From Amphritea japonica ATCC BAA-1530 (GTDB lineage Bacteria > Pseudomonadota > Gammaproteobacteria > Pseudomonadales > Balneatricaceae): 64,000 nt of DNA. The notes beneath the pieces were generated by a model. The model did not search any database. It was not told where the DNA came from and saw only the letters and a list, made by a program, of their open reading frames with translations. The translations under genes were made by a program, and so were the position numbers. Positions 39,281 through 47,530 of this stretch are shown here, one piece after another. The stretch spans positions 1,558,693-1,622,692 of the forward strand of contig NZ_AP014545.1 of NCBI RefSeq assembly GCF_016592435.1, read 5' to 3'. How positions within the stretch are numbered: position 1 is the first letter of the stretch; each line of letters opens with the position of its first letter.

Positions 39281-39835
39281 TACCGCAAGCGTTCGATTGA
39301 CTGTTTTAAGTATCGATGGCTGGGTGATATATCTACGTAAGAATGCGCCTGCATAAACCCAGCTTCCTAAAGATAGCCAGCAAATAGGCAGGTAAATTGC
39401 TGCAAAAATAAGCACCTGCTGAATTTCGTTACCGCTGGTGTAAGCCGCTATGCCGGATGCTGAAGCTAACCAGGCTTTGGGGTTTAGCCACTGCATCATC
39501 ACGCCGACCATAAAGCCAGGGGCCTTCTCTGATTGTCTTTCTGGTAATTGACCGTCAAAGGCAGCCAGTTTGAAACTCAGATAAAACAAAAAAATAACCC
39601 CTCCCCAGCGTAGAAAGCTATGTAATGCGGGTATCATTTCAAGAGCGGTATAAAGGCCGAGTCCGATAGCGATAAGCAGGGCTACAAAGCCGAGAGTAGC
39701 GCCTGTGACAAATATCATTCCTTTGTAAACCGGGTGTTGGGTGCCGCTGCTCAGGCAGACCAGGTTGACTGGCCCGGGTGAAATGGATGCGGCAAGCGCA
39801 AAGGCTGACATAGATAAAATTATAGATAGACTCAT
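39242..39835 (-). CDS. LysE/RhtB family amino acid exporter
   Basis: This six-helix inner membrane exporter of 197 residues has the family start (AFALAASISPGPVNLVCLSSG) and WLNPKAWLASASGIAAY near the middle. It probably exports an amino acid; which one cannot be read from sequence. An ATG 15 bp upstream is in frame, but AAGGAG lies 6 nt before the ATG at 39835, so I use that start. Its 3' end overlaps the convergent AraC gene by 39 bp, and its 5' end faces the MerR gene about 190 bp away. Confidence 0.92.
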   Translation of the reverse strand: MSLSIILSMSAFALAASISPGPVNLVCLSSGTQHPVYKGMIFVTGATLGFVALLIAIGLGLYTALEMIPALHSFLRWGGVIFLFYLSFKLAAFDGQLPERQSEKAPGFMVGVMMQWLNPKAWLASASGIAAYTSGNEIQQVLIFAAIYLPICWLSLGSWVYAGAFLRRYITQPSILKTVNRTLAVLLVISGFYLITE

Positions 39836-40028
39836 TACATGCTCCTTCATGGAAGAGGTGAGTATGTAGTGATGCTTTAATCAGGTATTGAACAAAAGTG
39901 ATGTTTATTCAGAATAGGTGTTCGAAGATGACAATATGTTATTTTTCAGTATTAGATGAGTGCTGTCTCTTGACCTGTCTACGGGTGATGCCCTGACACT
40001 GTCTCTGAATTGTTACGGAGGTGTTGAT

Positions 40029-40550
40029 GTGCTGACTATTTCTGCGTTGGCTAAAAAGGCTAATTTGTCTCGTACTGCTGTTCTCTATTATGAGCGGGAA
40101 GGGTTATTGAAGCCTGCAGTAAGAGACGGTAATGGCTATCGGCTATATGGTCAGAAGGAATTGGAAAGGCTGGCGCTAATTGTTGATTATCGGGCGATGG
40201 GCGTGCCTGTGTCGGATATTGCTATTCTGCTAGAGGGTAGTGGCGAGGGGGAGCAAAAGCGAATTCTCCAGGGTCAACTCCATCGTCTACAGCAGGAAGT
40301 AGAACGGCTGCATCAGCAGCAAGTGGCGATTCTTCAATTTATTCAACAGCCAGATATTGCGGAGGACAGGATGGTGACTAAAGAGCGTTGGACAGAGATA
40401 ATGAGCGCAGCGGGTTTAAGTGAAAATGATATGCATAACTGGCATATTCAGTTTGAAAAGCTGGAGCCAGGAGCTCATCAGGAATTTCTGGAATCGCTAC
40501 AAATTGAGGTGGACGAAGTTCAGCGAATCAGGGTGTGGTCACGTTGTTAA
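40029..40550 (+). CDS. MerR family transcriptional regulator
   Basis: This protein of about 173 residues begins with a MerR winged-helix domain: LTISALAKKANLSRTAVLYY, then EREGLLKPAVRDGNGYRLY. A coiled-coil dimerisation helix follows (GQLHRLQQEVERLHQQQVAI). The C-terminal part lacks the paired cysteines of metal sensors, so the effector is unknown. The frame is open to a TTG at 39960, but GGAGG lies 7 nt before the GTG at 40029, directly ahead of the DNA-binding domain; the GTG is the best start. A terminator follows at 40569. Confidence 0.87.
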   Translation: MLTISALAKKANLSRTAVLYYEREGLLKPAVRDGNGYRLYGQKELERLALIVDYRAMGVPVSDIAILLEGSGEGEQKRILQGQLHRLQQEVERLHQQQVAILQFIQQPDIAEDRMVTKERWTEIMSAAGLSENDMHNWHIQFEKLEPGAHQEFLESLQIEVDEVQRIRVWSRC

Positions 40551-40568
40551 GGCGTTGCTTTTGAAGAG

Positions 40569-40600
40569 AAAAAAAGAGAGCCATAAGGCTCTCTTTTTTG
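40569..40600. terminator. Bidirectional terminator between merR-type gene and deaD
   Basis: AGAGAGCC and GGCTCTCT form an 8-bp stem around ATAA, with A-rich and T-rich flanks; it can serve both convergent genes. Confidence 0.9.
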
Positions 40601-40635
40601 TCTAACAAGCGACGACGTCGCGGGTTAGTGCTTTG

Positions 40636-42378
40636 TTAAGCGTCACGACGTGGGCGAGGCTTACGTGGTGCGCCACGGTCGTTGCCGCCACGGCCTTTGC
40701 CTTTATACTCGCCACGTGGCTTGCGTGGAGCCGGGCGAGCGATTTCGCCTTCCATCAAGCTAATATCGATCTTCTTGCGACAGATGAATACACCTTTAAG
40801 CTGCTGCAGAACCTCAGGCGGCATGCCTTTTGGCAGTTGAACGGTGCTGTAGCTATCGTGTAAACGAATATCACCAATATGGCGGCTGTTGATATCAGCC
40901 TCGTTGGCGATAGCGCCAACGATGTTCTTAACCTGTACGCCATCACTGCGACCTACTTCCAGGCGATAAACATCCAGGTCAGCATAGTTGATGCGTTCAC
41001 GTTTTTCACCGCGATCGTTATCGCGATCATCACGTTCACGGCGTGGACGAGGTTCCGGCTCAGGCGGCAGAATTAAAGGTTTCTCTTTTTGTGCCATGTA
41101 TAACAGGGCTGAGGCCAGATCCAGCGTTTCCAGTTCAGTATCAACCGCTAGCTGATCAACCAGTTCACGGTAAGGAGCGATATCTTCTTTGCTGACGATA
41201 TTGCTTACTTGTTCGCGGAAAGATTCGAGACGCTTGTTTTGAACCAGATCGCGTGATGGAAGATCCATCTGCTTGATCGGTTGGCGTGTAGCGCGCTCAA
41301 TCTGCTTCAGCAGGCGGCGCTCACGCGGAGCAACAAATAGAATTGCTTTGCCATCGCGTCCGGCGCGGCCGGTACGACCAATACGGTGGACATAAGCTTC
41401 GGTATCATAAGGAATGTCGTAGTTTACAACCAGACCAACACGTTCTACGTCGAGGCCTCGGGCAGCAACGTCAGTTGCTACCAGAATGTCCAGCTTGGCG
41501 TCTTTCAGGCGCTGTACGGTGCGCTCCCGAAGTTGCTGGTTCATATCGCCATTCAATGCAGCAGCAGCATAGCCACGGGCTTCAAGCTTTTCAGCCAGCT
41601 CAGTGGTGGCTGTTTTGGTGCGGGCGAAGATAATGATACCGCCAAATTCATCTGTTTCCAGGATGCGCACCAGCGCATCAAGCTTGTTAGTGCCAGAAAC
41701 GATCCAGCACTTCTGCTCGATATTTTCCATCGTGGTGGTTTTGGAAGCGATTTTAACTTCCTGAGGCTCGCGCATGTAACGTTTTGTGATACGACGAATC
41801 TGCTCAGGCATAGTTGCTGAGAATAGCGCTGTTTGGCGCGTAGCCGGGGTTTTAGCCATGATGGTTTCGACATCATCAATAAAGCCCATGCGCAGCATTT
41901 CGTCGGCTTCGTCCAGTACCATTGCCTGAAGCTCGTCCAGCTTCAGAGTGCCGCGGTCCAGGTGGTCCATGACACGGCCTGGTGTACCAACAACAACGTG
42001 TGGGCCACGGCGCAATTGTTTTAACTGTAGCGTGTAGCTCTGGCCGCCGTAGATTGGTAGAACATGGAAGCCGGGAATGTGACGTGCATATGCTTGAAAG
42101 GCTTCTGCTACCTGAACCGCAAGCTCGCGTGTTGGAGCCAGTACCAGTACCTGAGGTTTGTTGTTCTTCAGATCGATACGGCTTAGCAGGGGCAGTGCAA
42201 ATGCAGCTGTCTTACCGGTACCTGTTTGTGCCATCCCCAGAACATCCTGCCCGTTCAGCAGCAATGGGATACATTCAGCCTGGATTGGAGAAGGTGTTTC
42301 GTAACCAAGCTCTGTAATGGATTTAAGAACGGTAGAGGGGAGTTCAAGATCGCTAAACGCGACTGGTGTGTCTGACAT
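40636..42378 (-). CDS. deaD: DEAD-box RNA helicase DeaD/CsdA
   Basis: This 580-residue ATP-dependent RNA helicase acts in ribosome assembly, RNA decay and cold adaptation in related species. The motifs in order are the Q motif ([13 protein letters not shown]), Walker [27 protein letters not shown] in LFSATMP, and [10 protein letters not shown]. After the helicase core comes a helical region, then a DbpA-type RNA-binding domain near residues 485-555 ([20 protein letters not shown]). The Lys/Arg/Gly-rich tail has [15 protein letters not shown]. This architecture is that of DeaD rather than RhlE or SrmB. Confidence 0.95.
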   Translation of the reverse strand: MSDTPVAFSDLELPSTVLKSITELGYETPSPIQAECIPLLLNGQDVLGMAQTGTGKTAAFALPLLSRIDLKNNKPQVLVLAPTRELAVQVAEAFQAYARHIPGFHVLPIYGGQSYTLQLKQLRRGPHVVVGTPGRVMDHLDRGTLKLDELQAMVLDEADEMLRMGFIDDVETIMAKTPATRQTALFSATMPEQIRRITKRYMREPQEVKIASKTTTMENIEQKCWIVSGTNKLDALVRILETDEFGGIIIFARTKTATTELAEKLEARGYAAAALNGDMNQQLRERTVQRLKDAKLDILVATDVAARGLDVERVGLVVNYDIPYDTEAYVHRIGRTGRAGRDGKAILFVAPRERRLLKQIERATRQPIKQMDLPSRDLVQNKRLESFREQVSNIVSKEDIAPYRELVDQLAVDTELETLDLASALLYMAQKEKPLILPPEPEPRPRRERDDRDNDRGEKRERINYADLDVYRLEVGRSDGVQVKNIVGAIANEADINSRHIGDIRLHDSYSTVQLPKGMPPEVLQQLKGVFICRKKIDISLMEGEIARPAPRKPRGEYKGKGRGGNDRGAPRKPRPRRDA

Positions 42379-42482
42379 GTTTGAAGGTACCGGAAGGATG
42401 GAATTGTAAAACGCGAAATTATACGCCTGTTACGGGATAAAAGCCCGTCTTTTATAGCGTTCGTTTGCTAATAGTCGATATT

Positions 42483-43133
42483 TTATTCGAACAGTTGAAT
42501 GTCGTCATACCAGCTAAGATAGCTTTGACCGCCATTGTCGCTGTCGGTCATGATGGCGATCGCTTCAAGCTCAGTGTAGATTTCGCCAAATGCGGCTTTA
42601 AGATCGTTTTGGATGTTACGATTATGATCCACCCACTGGCCAAGATCTGTGGTGCCACTATCGAGTGCCCACATGTAGGCTCTGTCAGTGTAAGCATTGA
42701 GCCAGGTGGTGTTGACGGGTTGATTATTCGACCATACGTATACAAGTGTGCGTTTTTGCCAAAAGAAAGGCCCGTCCGAAACCACGATGTAGACCCGGGC
42801 AGGAAAGTCGTCCCCGGCTTTCGTCGTTTCTGTAGCTGTAGGCCAGACTTTGCTTATTTTCCAACGCCAGTTCAGGGTTGTATTGTCATTAATTGGAATT
42901 TTTTTCTTAAAGAAAAGTCCGGATGCGCTGCCATCGGACCTGGCTTCCAGGATTTCGTTATCGCCTTCGGTGATGATGGCGTATTGGCTGTTTCCGGAAA
43001 AACTTTCACTCTGCCACTGATTAATGCCTGATGGATCAAATTTGGGGATATCGGTTGCTACAGCTTGTGCTGGCAGGGTTGTAGTTAAAAATGTCAGTAG
43101 AATCGAGAATGTCGCGAGATGTAAAGTTGTCAT
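42483..43133 (-). CDS. DUF3047 family exported protein
   Basis: This 216-residue protein has an N-terminal signal peptide (about residues 1-26, ending PAQAVA) and a beta-sandwich domain with LNWRWKISKVWP, DFPARVYIVVSD and LVYVWSNNQP, the DUF3047 pattern. The C-terminal AIAIMTDSDNGGQSYLSWYDD is also typical; the Asp-rich loop suggests metal or sugar contact, as in lectin-like folds. The function is unknown. It is a single gene about 100 bp upstream of deaD on the same strand, with a TATAAT-like element in its 5' region. Confidence 0.85.
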   Translation of the reverse strand: MTTLHLATFSILLTFLTTTLPAQAVATDIPKFDPSGINQWQSESFSGNSQYAIITEGDNEILEARSDGSASGLFFKKKIPINDNTTLNWRWKISKVWPTATETTKAGDDFPARVYIVVSDGPFFWQKRTLVYVWSNNQPVNTTWLNAYTDRAYMWALDSGTTDLGQWVDHNRNIQNDLKAAFGEIYTELEAIAIMTDSDNGGQSYLSWYDDIQLFE

Positions 43134-43472
43134 AAAGGATGCTCTGAATATTATATAAAGCTTTACAGACTAAAAAATCAACTATACTGATGTTACGTTT
43201 AGGATCAGTGTATCAGAGTTTTAGCGCCTATTTTCCCTTCTGGCAAAACTCTGTTTTGGTCTGCTGTCATAGTGAGTAAGTTGCTTCCCGGTAATCTGCT
43301 TACAGGTGACAGGTAATACTGGTCTATAACTGCGAGTGAAAGGGCTGCTGGTGCGTTCCCCTTGCCTTGGCAGCTTATTATCGTTATGTTCTTCACTCGC
43401 TAAGAGGCCTGGTTATCCAGGCCTCTTGCCGTTTGTAAGCAGGCTTTTTGGGTAATTAAGAGATGTGTTCTC
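43134..43472. other. Structured intergenic region, possible small RNA or atl leader
   Basis: This 339-bp gap has no convincing gene. On the plus strand a candidate promoter (TTTACA at 43162-43167, TATACT at 43183-43188, spacer 15 nt) is followed by an inverted repeat (ATACTGAT with ATCAGTGTAT). A stretch that folds locally (GCTGCTGG with TTGGCAGC) follows, and then a perfect 11-bp hairpin at 43402-43427. The 63-codon frame on the minus strand (43205-43396) lacks family features. The region could encode a small RNA of about 230 nt or a long leader of the atl gene. Confidence 0.4.
43402..43427. terminator. Perfect 11-bp hairpin before atl
   Basis: AAGAGGCCTGG and CCAGGCCTCTT are exact inverted copies with a TTAT loop. 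No U-run follows on either strand (GCCG on plus, AGCG on minus), so it is either a non-canonical terminator or a stable RNA end. Confidence 0.5.
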
Positions 43473-43778
43473 ATGGCGCAGAATCCGGCGTATGAAATGA
43501 TATGGCAGGTGGTTGGGGCTATCCCGTCCGGGAAGGTAGCTACCTACGGTCAGGTTGCTGAGTTAGCGGGTATTCCGGGGGCGGCAAGAATGGTGGGGCG
43601 TTGTCTGAGTCAGCTTCCCGGTGACAGTCAGTTGCCCTGGTTCAGGGTGATTAATGCCAGTGGTAAGATCTCGTTGCCGGTTGATAGTGAAGGTTACCAA
43701 AAGCAGCGTGCATTACTGCAAGAGGAGGGTGTTGTAGTGTTGAATGGCCGGATTAGTCTGGCAAAATTCAGGTGGTAG
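43473..43778 (+). CDS. atl: Alkyltransferase-like protein (ATL)
   Basis: This 101-residue protein has the DNA-binding half of O6-alkylguanine-DNA alkyltransferase (IPSGKVATYGQVAELAG, then GAARMVGRCLSQLP). The active-site PCHRV is replaced by PWFRV: the reactive cysteine is a tryptophan, the defining feature of ATLs. ATLs bind O6-alkylguanine lesions, flip the base and hand the lesion to nucleotide excision repair rather than repairing it. The small size and absence of an N-terminal domain also match. The Phe in place of His in the motif is a further variation. No repair neighbours are present. Confidence 0.9.
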   Translation: MAQNPAYEMIWQVVGAIPSGKVATYGQVAELAGIPGAARMVGRCLSQLPGDSQLPWFRVINASGKISLPVDSEGYQKQRALLQEEGVVVLNGRISLAKFRW

Positions 43779-43826
43779 ATGTGCGCTGTAATTAAGAGTG
43801 CTGCTTACCGGGATTGGATTTAGATT

Positions 43827-44285
43827 TTATGGCCGGTTTTTGTCTTCTATCTGTGCAATAAGCAGGTCAAGTTTGTGTTCCAGCTGTTTATTATGCTGCA
43901 GTATCTCTTCATTTTGTCGGCGCAGTTCTCTGTTTCTTACGTTGGTATCGGCAAAGCCAATCATTTTGCTGGCAATCTGTGCGCCGATAAAGCCGACGAT
44001 GCCGACGCCGATGTAAAACATCAAAGCAACGATTAATCGCCCACCCTGACTGACCGGGTAGAAGTCACCGAAGCCAATGGTGCTGGCGCTCATCTGCAAT
44101 GCCCAGAATGCATCGCTGTAAGTCAGAATGTTGGCTCCAGGATGGAGTTGTTCAAACCAGAGTAGTGGTACTGATAGGATGGCAATAAGGCTGTAAAGCA
44201 GGATGAAAGCCAGAAAGCCGAGAAATACAGTGCCATAATTTCTGACATTGTATTCATCGGTAGAGTAAATATATCGCTTAACCAT
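43827..44285 (-). CDS. Two-helix potassium channel-like protein
   Basis: This 152-residue protein has an ion channel (Pfam Ion_trans_2) core: helix 1 at about residues 17-42, a pore loop with the selectivity filter STIGFGDFYP, and helix 2 at about 83-106. A C-terminal coiled coil (residues 115-147, NRELRRQNEEILQHNKQLEH) probably supports tetramer assembly. TIGFGD is a K+-channel-type filter. There is no RCK domain. It lies 22 bp downstream of the Imm22-like gene on the same strand and may share its transcript. Confidence 0.88.
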   Translation of the reverse strand: MVKRYIYSTDEYNVRNYGTVFLGFLAFILLYSLIAILSVPLLWFEQLHPGANILTYSDAFWALQMSASTIGFGDFYPVSQGGRLIVALMFYIGVGIVGFIGAQIASKMIGFADTNVRNRELRRQNEEILQHNKQLEHKLDLLIAQIEDKNRP

Positions 44286-44307
44286 TGTCTTCTTTTTTTA
44301 AAACCGG

Positions 44308-44703
44308 TTAGTCGAGTTGATTGGCGTCTATATCAAAGGGGAAGCAGCCAACAAAATTGACATATTCATCCTGAAATATATGAGTCTTCTTTGCTCTGTA
44401 TTCAAAATCAAATAATAAGATTAACCAGCTGATTTTTTTATCGCCAATCTTTTCAATTTTTTTGATAACGGCTTCGCCGTAGGAGCCGGACCATGAGCAG
44501 GGCCCGATAATGTCTTTGGTGGGAGCGCAGCCAGTTTCGCAACCGTTGGTCTCCATGTTTTCAGGATCGTAACTTATAATCTGATAGTTTTTGGCCCACT
44601 GGTCAAGACCTTGTTCGTCTTCTTCGAAGTAGCTATCGGGAATGCTTGCGTAGTCGGCAGTAGAGTACCAGACAGAAACGATACCTTCTTTTTCAAAATT
44701 CAT
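44308..44703 (-). CDS. Imm22-like small acidic protein
   Basis: This 131-residue acidic protein has IVSVWYST near the N-terminus, QGLDQWAKNYQIISYDPENM in the middle, and LILLFDFEY with FVGCFPFD near the end; these resemble the Imm22 (DUF4284) family, some of whose members are predicted immunity proteins for polymorphic toxins. Four cysteines occur in the middle and a fifth near the end. No toxin gene is nearby. The longest frame starts 27 bp upstream, but the ATG at 44703 forms an ATGA overlap with the yfcL stop, so I use it. The family call is tentative. Confidence 0.6.
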   Translation of the reverse strand: MNFEKEGIVSVWYSTADYASIPDSYFEEDEQGLDQWAKNYQIISYDPENMETNGCETGCAPTKDIIGPCSWSGSYGEAVIKKIEKIGDKKISWLILLFDFEYRAKKTHIFQDEYVNFVGCFPFDIDANQLD

Positions 44704-44966
44704 GTGTGGGTCTCGGTCAGCGTGTGCCATAGCGAGCGGATATCACTGATATCCTGTTCACTTAGTTTGTCGACTTTAAATGCATCGTTAAGGCTGTGTT
44801 CCACCTGTTGATCAAACTGTTCTGCTGTATCACCTTGTTCGGCGCTGGCCAGGCTGATATGCCCCAGTAAATAGCTACAAAGAAACAGTTGCTCAGGTTC
44901 GGCGCCTGATTCCATTGTGATCAGGTGGTTATACAGGCTGTCTGCCTGTTGCTGATATGGGTTCAT
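44700..44966 (-). CDS. yfcL: YfcL family protein
   Basis: This 88-residue protein shows the YfcL pattern: an N-terminal helix, LFLCSYLLGHISLASAE, a segment with FDQQVEHSLNDAF, and SEQDISDIRSLWHTL at the end. The family is small, cytoplasmic and of unknown function. Its start overlaps the DUF3108 stop by one base, and its stop overlaps the next start by four, placing it in a tightly packed operon that begins with purM. Confidence 0.85.
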   Translation of the reverse strand: MNPYQQQADSLYNHLITMESGAEPEQLFLCSYLLGHISLASAEQGDTAEQFDQQVEHSLNDAFKVDKLSEQDISDIRSLWHTLTETHT

Positions 44967-45670
44967 CAGTGATCCGTAAATTCGAGTTTGTCGAGGAGCA
45001 GGCTGTACTCTTTGCCGCTTTTCTCAACTTGTTGTAGTTTGACCACCATGTAGCCCAGCTCGGGTGCGCACCAGATATAGGTGTTGCGCTTGCTGTTGGT
45101 ACCGCGGTCTCGCTGAACCTTTATCGCTTCAAATGTTCCGACCGGTGTAGTGACAGTTTCAGTGCCAAGGCGGATAAAAGGATAGGTTTTCAGTTTGCCG
45201 CCGTCGGCTACCTTATAGGCCAGAGTCTCTTTGCCAGCAGCCAGATCCAGTCTTAATTGCATGTGATAGCTGAGACTATCCTGAGTCCCTAATGGAACAT
45301 CCATAGTCCAGGGCTTATTAGCAATATCATTAAGAACTGTCTGTGTGCTCCAGTTAAATTGCAGTACCGCGTCCTTATTGCTGCCTATTAGCTTTCGGTG
45401 ATATTCATAATGGTTAGGCTGGATGCTTTGATCCTGAATGGAGAACTCAGTGAACTCGTTAACTTTGGCGATCAAAGCTTCAGCGGTCAGTGATAGCGTC
45501 CACTGATCGCCATTTCGTTTGAGTTCACGAACAGCGTTTCCGCCGAAGGATATACCCATATCCCATTGGGCTTTGTAGACTGCTTTGTAAGGTTTCAGCA
45601 GGTCGGCTGCCTGACCTGGCAGGGCCAGAGTAAACAGTAGCGTTGAGATAATTAGGCTGGGTAATCGCAT
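44966..45670 (-). CDS. DUF3108 family exported protein
   Basis: This 234-residue protein has a signal peptide (about residues 1-21, ending LPGQAADL) and a beta-rich domain beginning LKPYKAVYKAQWDMGISFGG and containing TVTTPVGTFEAIKVQRDRG and TYIWCAPELGYMVVKLQQ, all typical of DUF3108. The domain probably forms a periplasmic beta-barrel-like or lipocalin-like fold; the function is unknown. The order purM-purN-DUF3108 is also found in Pseudomonas. It starts 3 bp after the purN stop. Confidence 0.88.
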   Translation of the reverse strand: MRLPSLIISTLLFTLALPGQAADLLKPYKAVYKAQWDMGISFGGNAVRELKRNGDQWTLSLTAEALIAKVNEFTEFSIQDQSIQPNHYEYHRKLIGSNKDAVLQFNWSTQTVLNDIANKPWTMDVPLGTQDSLSYHMQLRLDLAAGKETLAYKVADGGKLKTYPFIRLGTETVTTPVGTFEAIKVQRDRGTNSKRNTYIWCAPELGYMVVKLQQVEKSGKEYSLLLDKLEFTDH

Positions 45671-45673
45671 CGG

Positions 45674-46327
45674 TTACTCCTGAGTAAATTGATATCCTTC
45701 AGGGGGCAGATTATCGCCATCGAGCTGAACCGTTCCTGAAACAGGAAGCGTTAAGCGGTCAGCACAAAACCATTCTACCGCAAGTGGGTAAATTTGATGC
45801 TCAGAACGATGGATGCGCTGTTGCAAACTATCGGCGCAATCTGTTGCCAGAATATCGATCGGCGCTTGTATTGCCAATGGTCCGCCATCCAGTTCTTCGG
45901 TAACAAAGTGGACTGTACAGCCATGCTGTTTGTCGCCGGCTTCCAGTGCGCGCTGATGCGTATGTAACCCTTTGTACTTGGGTAACAGGGAGGGATGGAT
46001 GTTAAACATCCTGCCCTGATAATGGCGCACGAATTCAGGTGTCAGTATCCGCATAAACCCGGCAAGAACAATTAGATCGGGATTGTGGGCGTCGATTGAT
46101 TGCATCATCGCTGCATCGAAGCTTTCCCGGTCGTCAAAGTCTTTGTGGCTGATGACTATTTGAGGAATGCCCGCTTTTTGCGCTCGTTCCAGACCAAATA
46201 CGCCTTCTTTATTGCTGAGTACCGCAGCGATGCGACCATTGATCTGGCCGCTCGCGATAGCATCGATGATCGCCTGCAGATTTGAACCGCTGCCGGAAAT
46301 CAGGACTACAATGCTTTTTTCTGCCAT
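45674..46327 (-). CDS. purN: Phosphoribosylglycinamide formyltransferase
   Basis: This 217-residue enzyme transfers a formyl group from 10-formyltetrahydrofolate to GAR in purine synthesis. The substrate loop is ISGSGSNLQAI near residue 10, and the catalytic Asn and His lie in MFNIHPSLLPKYKGL (about residues 107-109). The catalytic Asp is in the region GCTVHFVTEELDGGPL. Length and motifs agree with the folate-dependent PurN rather than PurT. It begins 2 bp after purM, the usual purMN operon. Confidence 0.97.
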   Translation of the reverse strand: MAEKSIVVLISGSGSNLQAIIDAIASGQINGRIAAVLSNKEGVFGLERAQKAGIPQIVISHKDFDDRESFDAAMMQSIDAHNPDLIVLAGFMRILTPEFVRHYQGRMFNIHPSLLPKYKGLHTHQRALEAGDKQHGCTVHFVTEELDGGPLAIQAPIDILATDCADSLQQRIHRSEHQIYPLAVEWFCADRLTLPVSGTVQLDGDNLPPEGYQFTQE

Positions 46328-46329
46328 TC

Positions 46330-47388
46330 TCAGGCCTCCAGGCCTACTAATTCAACCTGTTCTTCGCCTTCAGCTGCGGCGGCGATTACGCCCGCGATGA
46401 ATGGTTCTTCACCCGCCTCTTTGAGGATCTGTAAAGCTTGATCAGCGGTGTCAGCGGGTACGCAGATGATCATGCCAACGCCACAGTTGAGGGTGCGGTA
46501 CATTTCGCGAGAATCGACATTGCCCAGCTTTTGAATCCAGCTAAACACCTCTGGCATTTTCCAGCTGTTAATATCGACGACTGCCTTAGCACTTTGAGGC
46601 AGTACACGAGGAATGTTTTCCAACAGGCCGCCACCGGTGATGTGGGACAGTGCATTTACCTGGCTGTTTTTGATCAGCTCCAGAACCGGTTTAACATAGA
46701 TGCGGGTTGGTTCCATGAGCGCTTCGGTCAGAGGCTTTCCGTCAACAGTACCACTGAGGTCGGCATCACGTACTTCTATAATTTTGCGGATCAGAGAGTA
46801 ACCGTTCGAATGAGGGCCGGACGATGGCAAGCCGATAAGCTTGTCGCCGACGCTTACTTTTGAGCCGTCAATGATAGCGTCTTTTTCTACCACGCCGACA
46901 CAGAAGCCGGCCAGATCGTAATCTTCACCTTCGTACATGCCAGGCATTTCAGCTGTTTCGCCACCAACTAATGCGGCGCCAGACAGTTCACAGCCTGTGC
47001 CTATACCGGTTACAACGTCGGCAGCTACGTCGATGTTTAGCTTTCCTGTTGCATAATAATCGAGGAAAAAGAGCGGCTCTGCGCCTGCTACAATTAAATC
47101 GTTTACGCACATAGCCACTAAATCGATGCCTATAGTGTCATGTTTGTTCAGGTCCATCGCCAGACGCAGTTTAGTACCAACACCGTCAGTGCCCGAAACC
47201 AATACCGGCTTCTTATAGCCTTCTGGAATCTCGCACAGGGCTCCAAATCCACCCAGACCGCCCATTACTTCAGGACGGGCAGTGCGTTTCGCAACACCTT
47301 TAATGCGGTCAATCAGTGCGTTTCCTGCGTCAATATCGACGCCGGCGTCTTTGTAGCTGATAGATGAGTTATTGTCAGTAGCAGACAT
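46330..47388 (-). CDS. purM: Phosphoribosylformylglycinamidine cyclo-ligase (AIR synthetase)
   Basis: This 352-residue ATP-dependent enzyme closes the imidazole ring to give AIR. It has [20 protein letters not shown] at the N-terminus, [12 protein letters not shown], the [11 protein letters not shown] loop, and the C-terminal [13 protein letters not shown]. It heads the minus-strand operon purM-purN-DUF3108-yfcL and diverges from the DUF2066 gene. I see no clear PurR-type palindrome in the short upstream region. Confidence 0.97.
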   Translation of the reverse strand: MSATDNNSSISYKDAGVDIDAGNALIDRIKGVAKRTARPEVMGGLGGFGALCEIPEGYKKPVLVSGTDGVGTKLRLAMDLNKHDTIGIDLVAMCVNDLIVAGAEPLFFLDYYATGKLNIDVAADVVTGIGTGCELSGAALVGGETAEMPGMYEGEDYDLAGFCVGVVEKDAIIDGSKVSVGDKLIGLPSSGPHSNGYSLIRKIIEVRDADLSGTVDGKPLTEALMEPTRIYVKPVLELIKNSQVNALSHITGGGLLENIPRVLPQSAKAVVDINSWKMPEVFSWIQKLGNVDSREMYRTLNCGVGMIICVPADTADQALQILKEAGEEPFIAGVIAAAAEGEEQVELVGLEA

Positions 47389-47530
47389 AATATGTGTAGA
47401 CCTGTTCGTGGTGATTTACAGATAGAAAAATTTGAGGCGTATTCTATCAGGTTGCTGGTGAGGCGGCTATTGTGTGTTAAAGTTTATGCCGTTTTTAAAG
47501 GATACTTTTTTTTAGACCGTCTGGATTACA

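Noticed and set aside
43205-43396. 63-codon minus-strand frame before atl
   Set aside because: No family features; the region is better explained as promoters and RNA structure.
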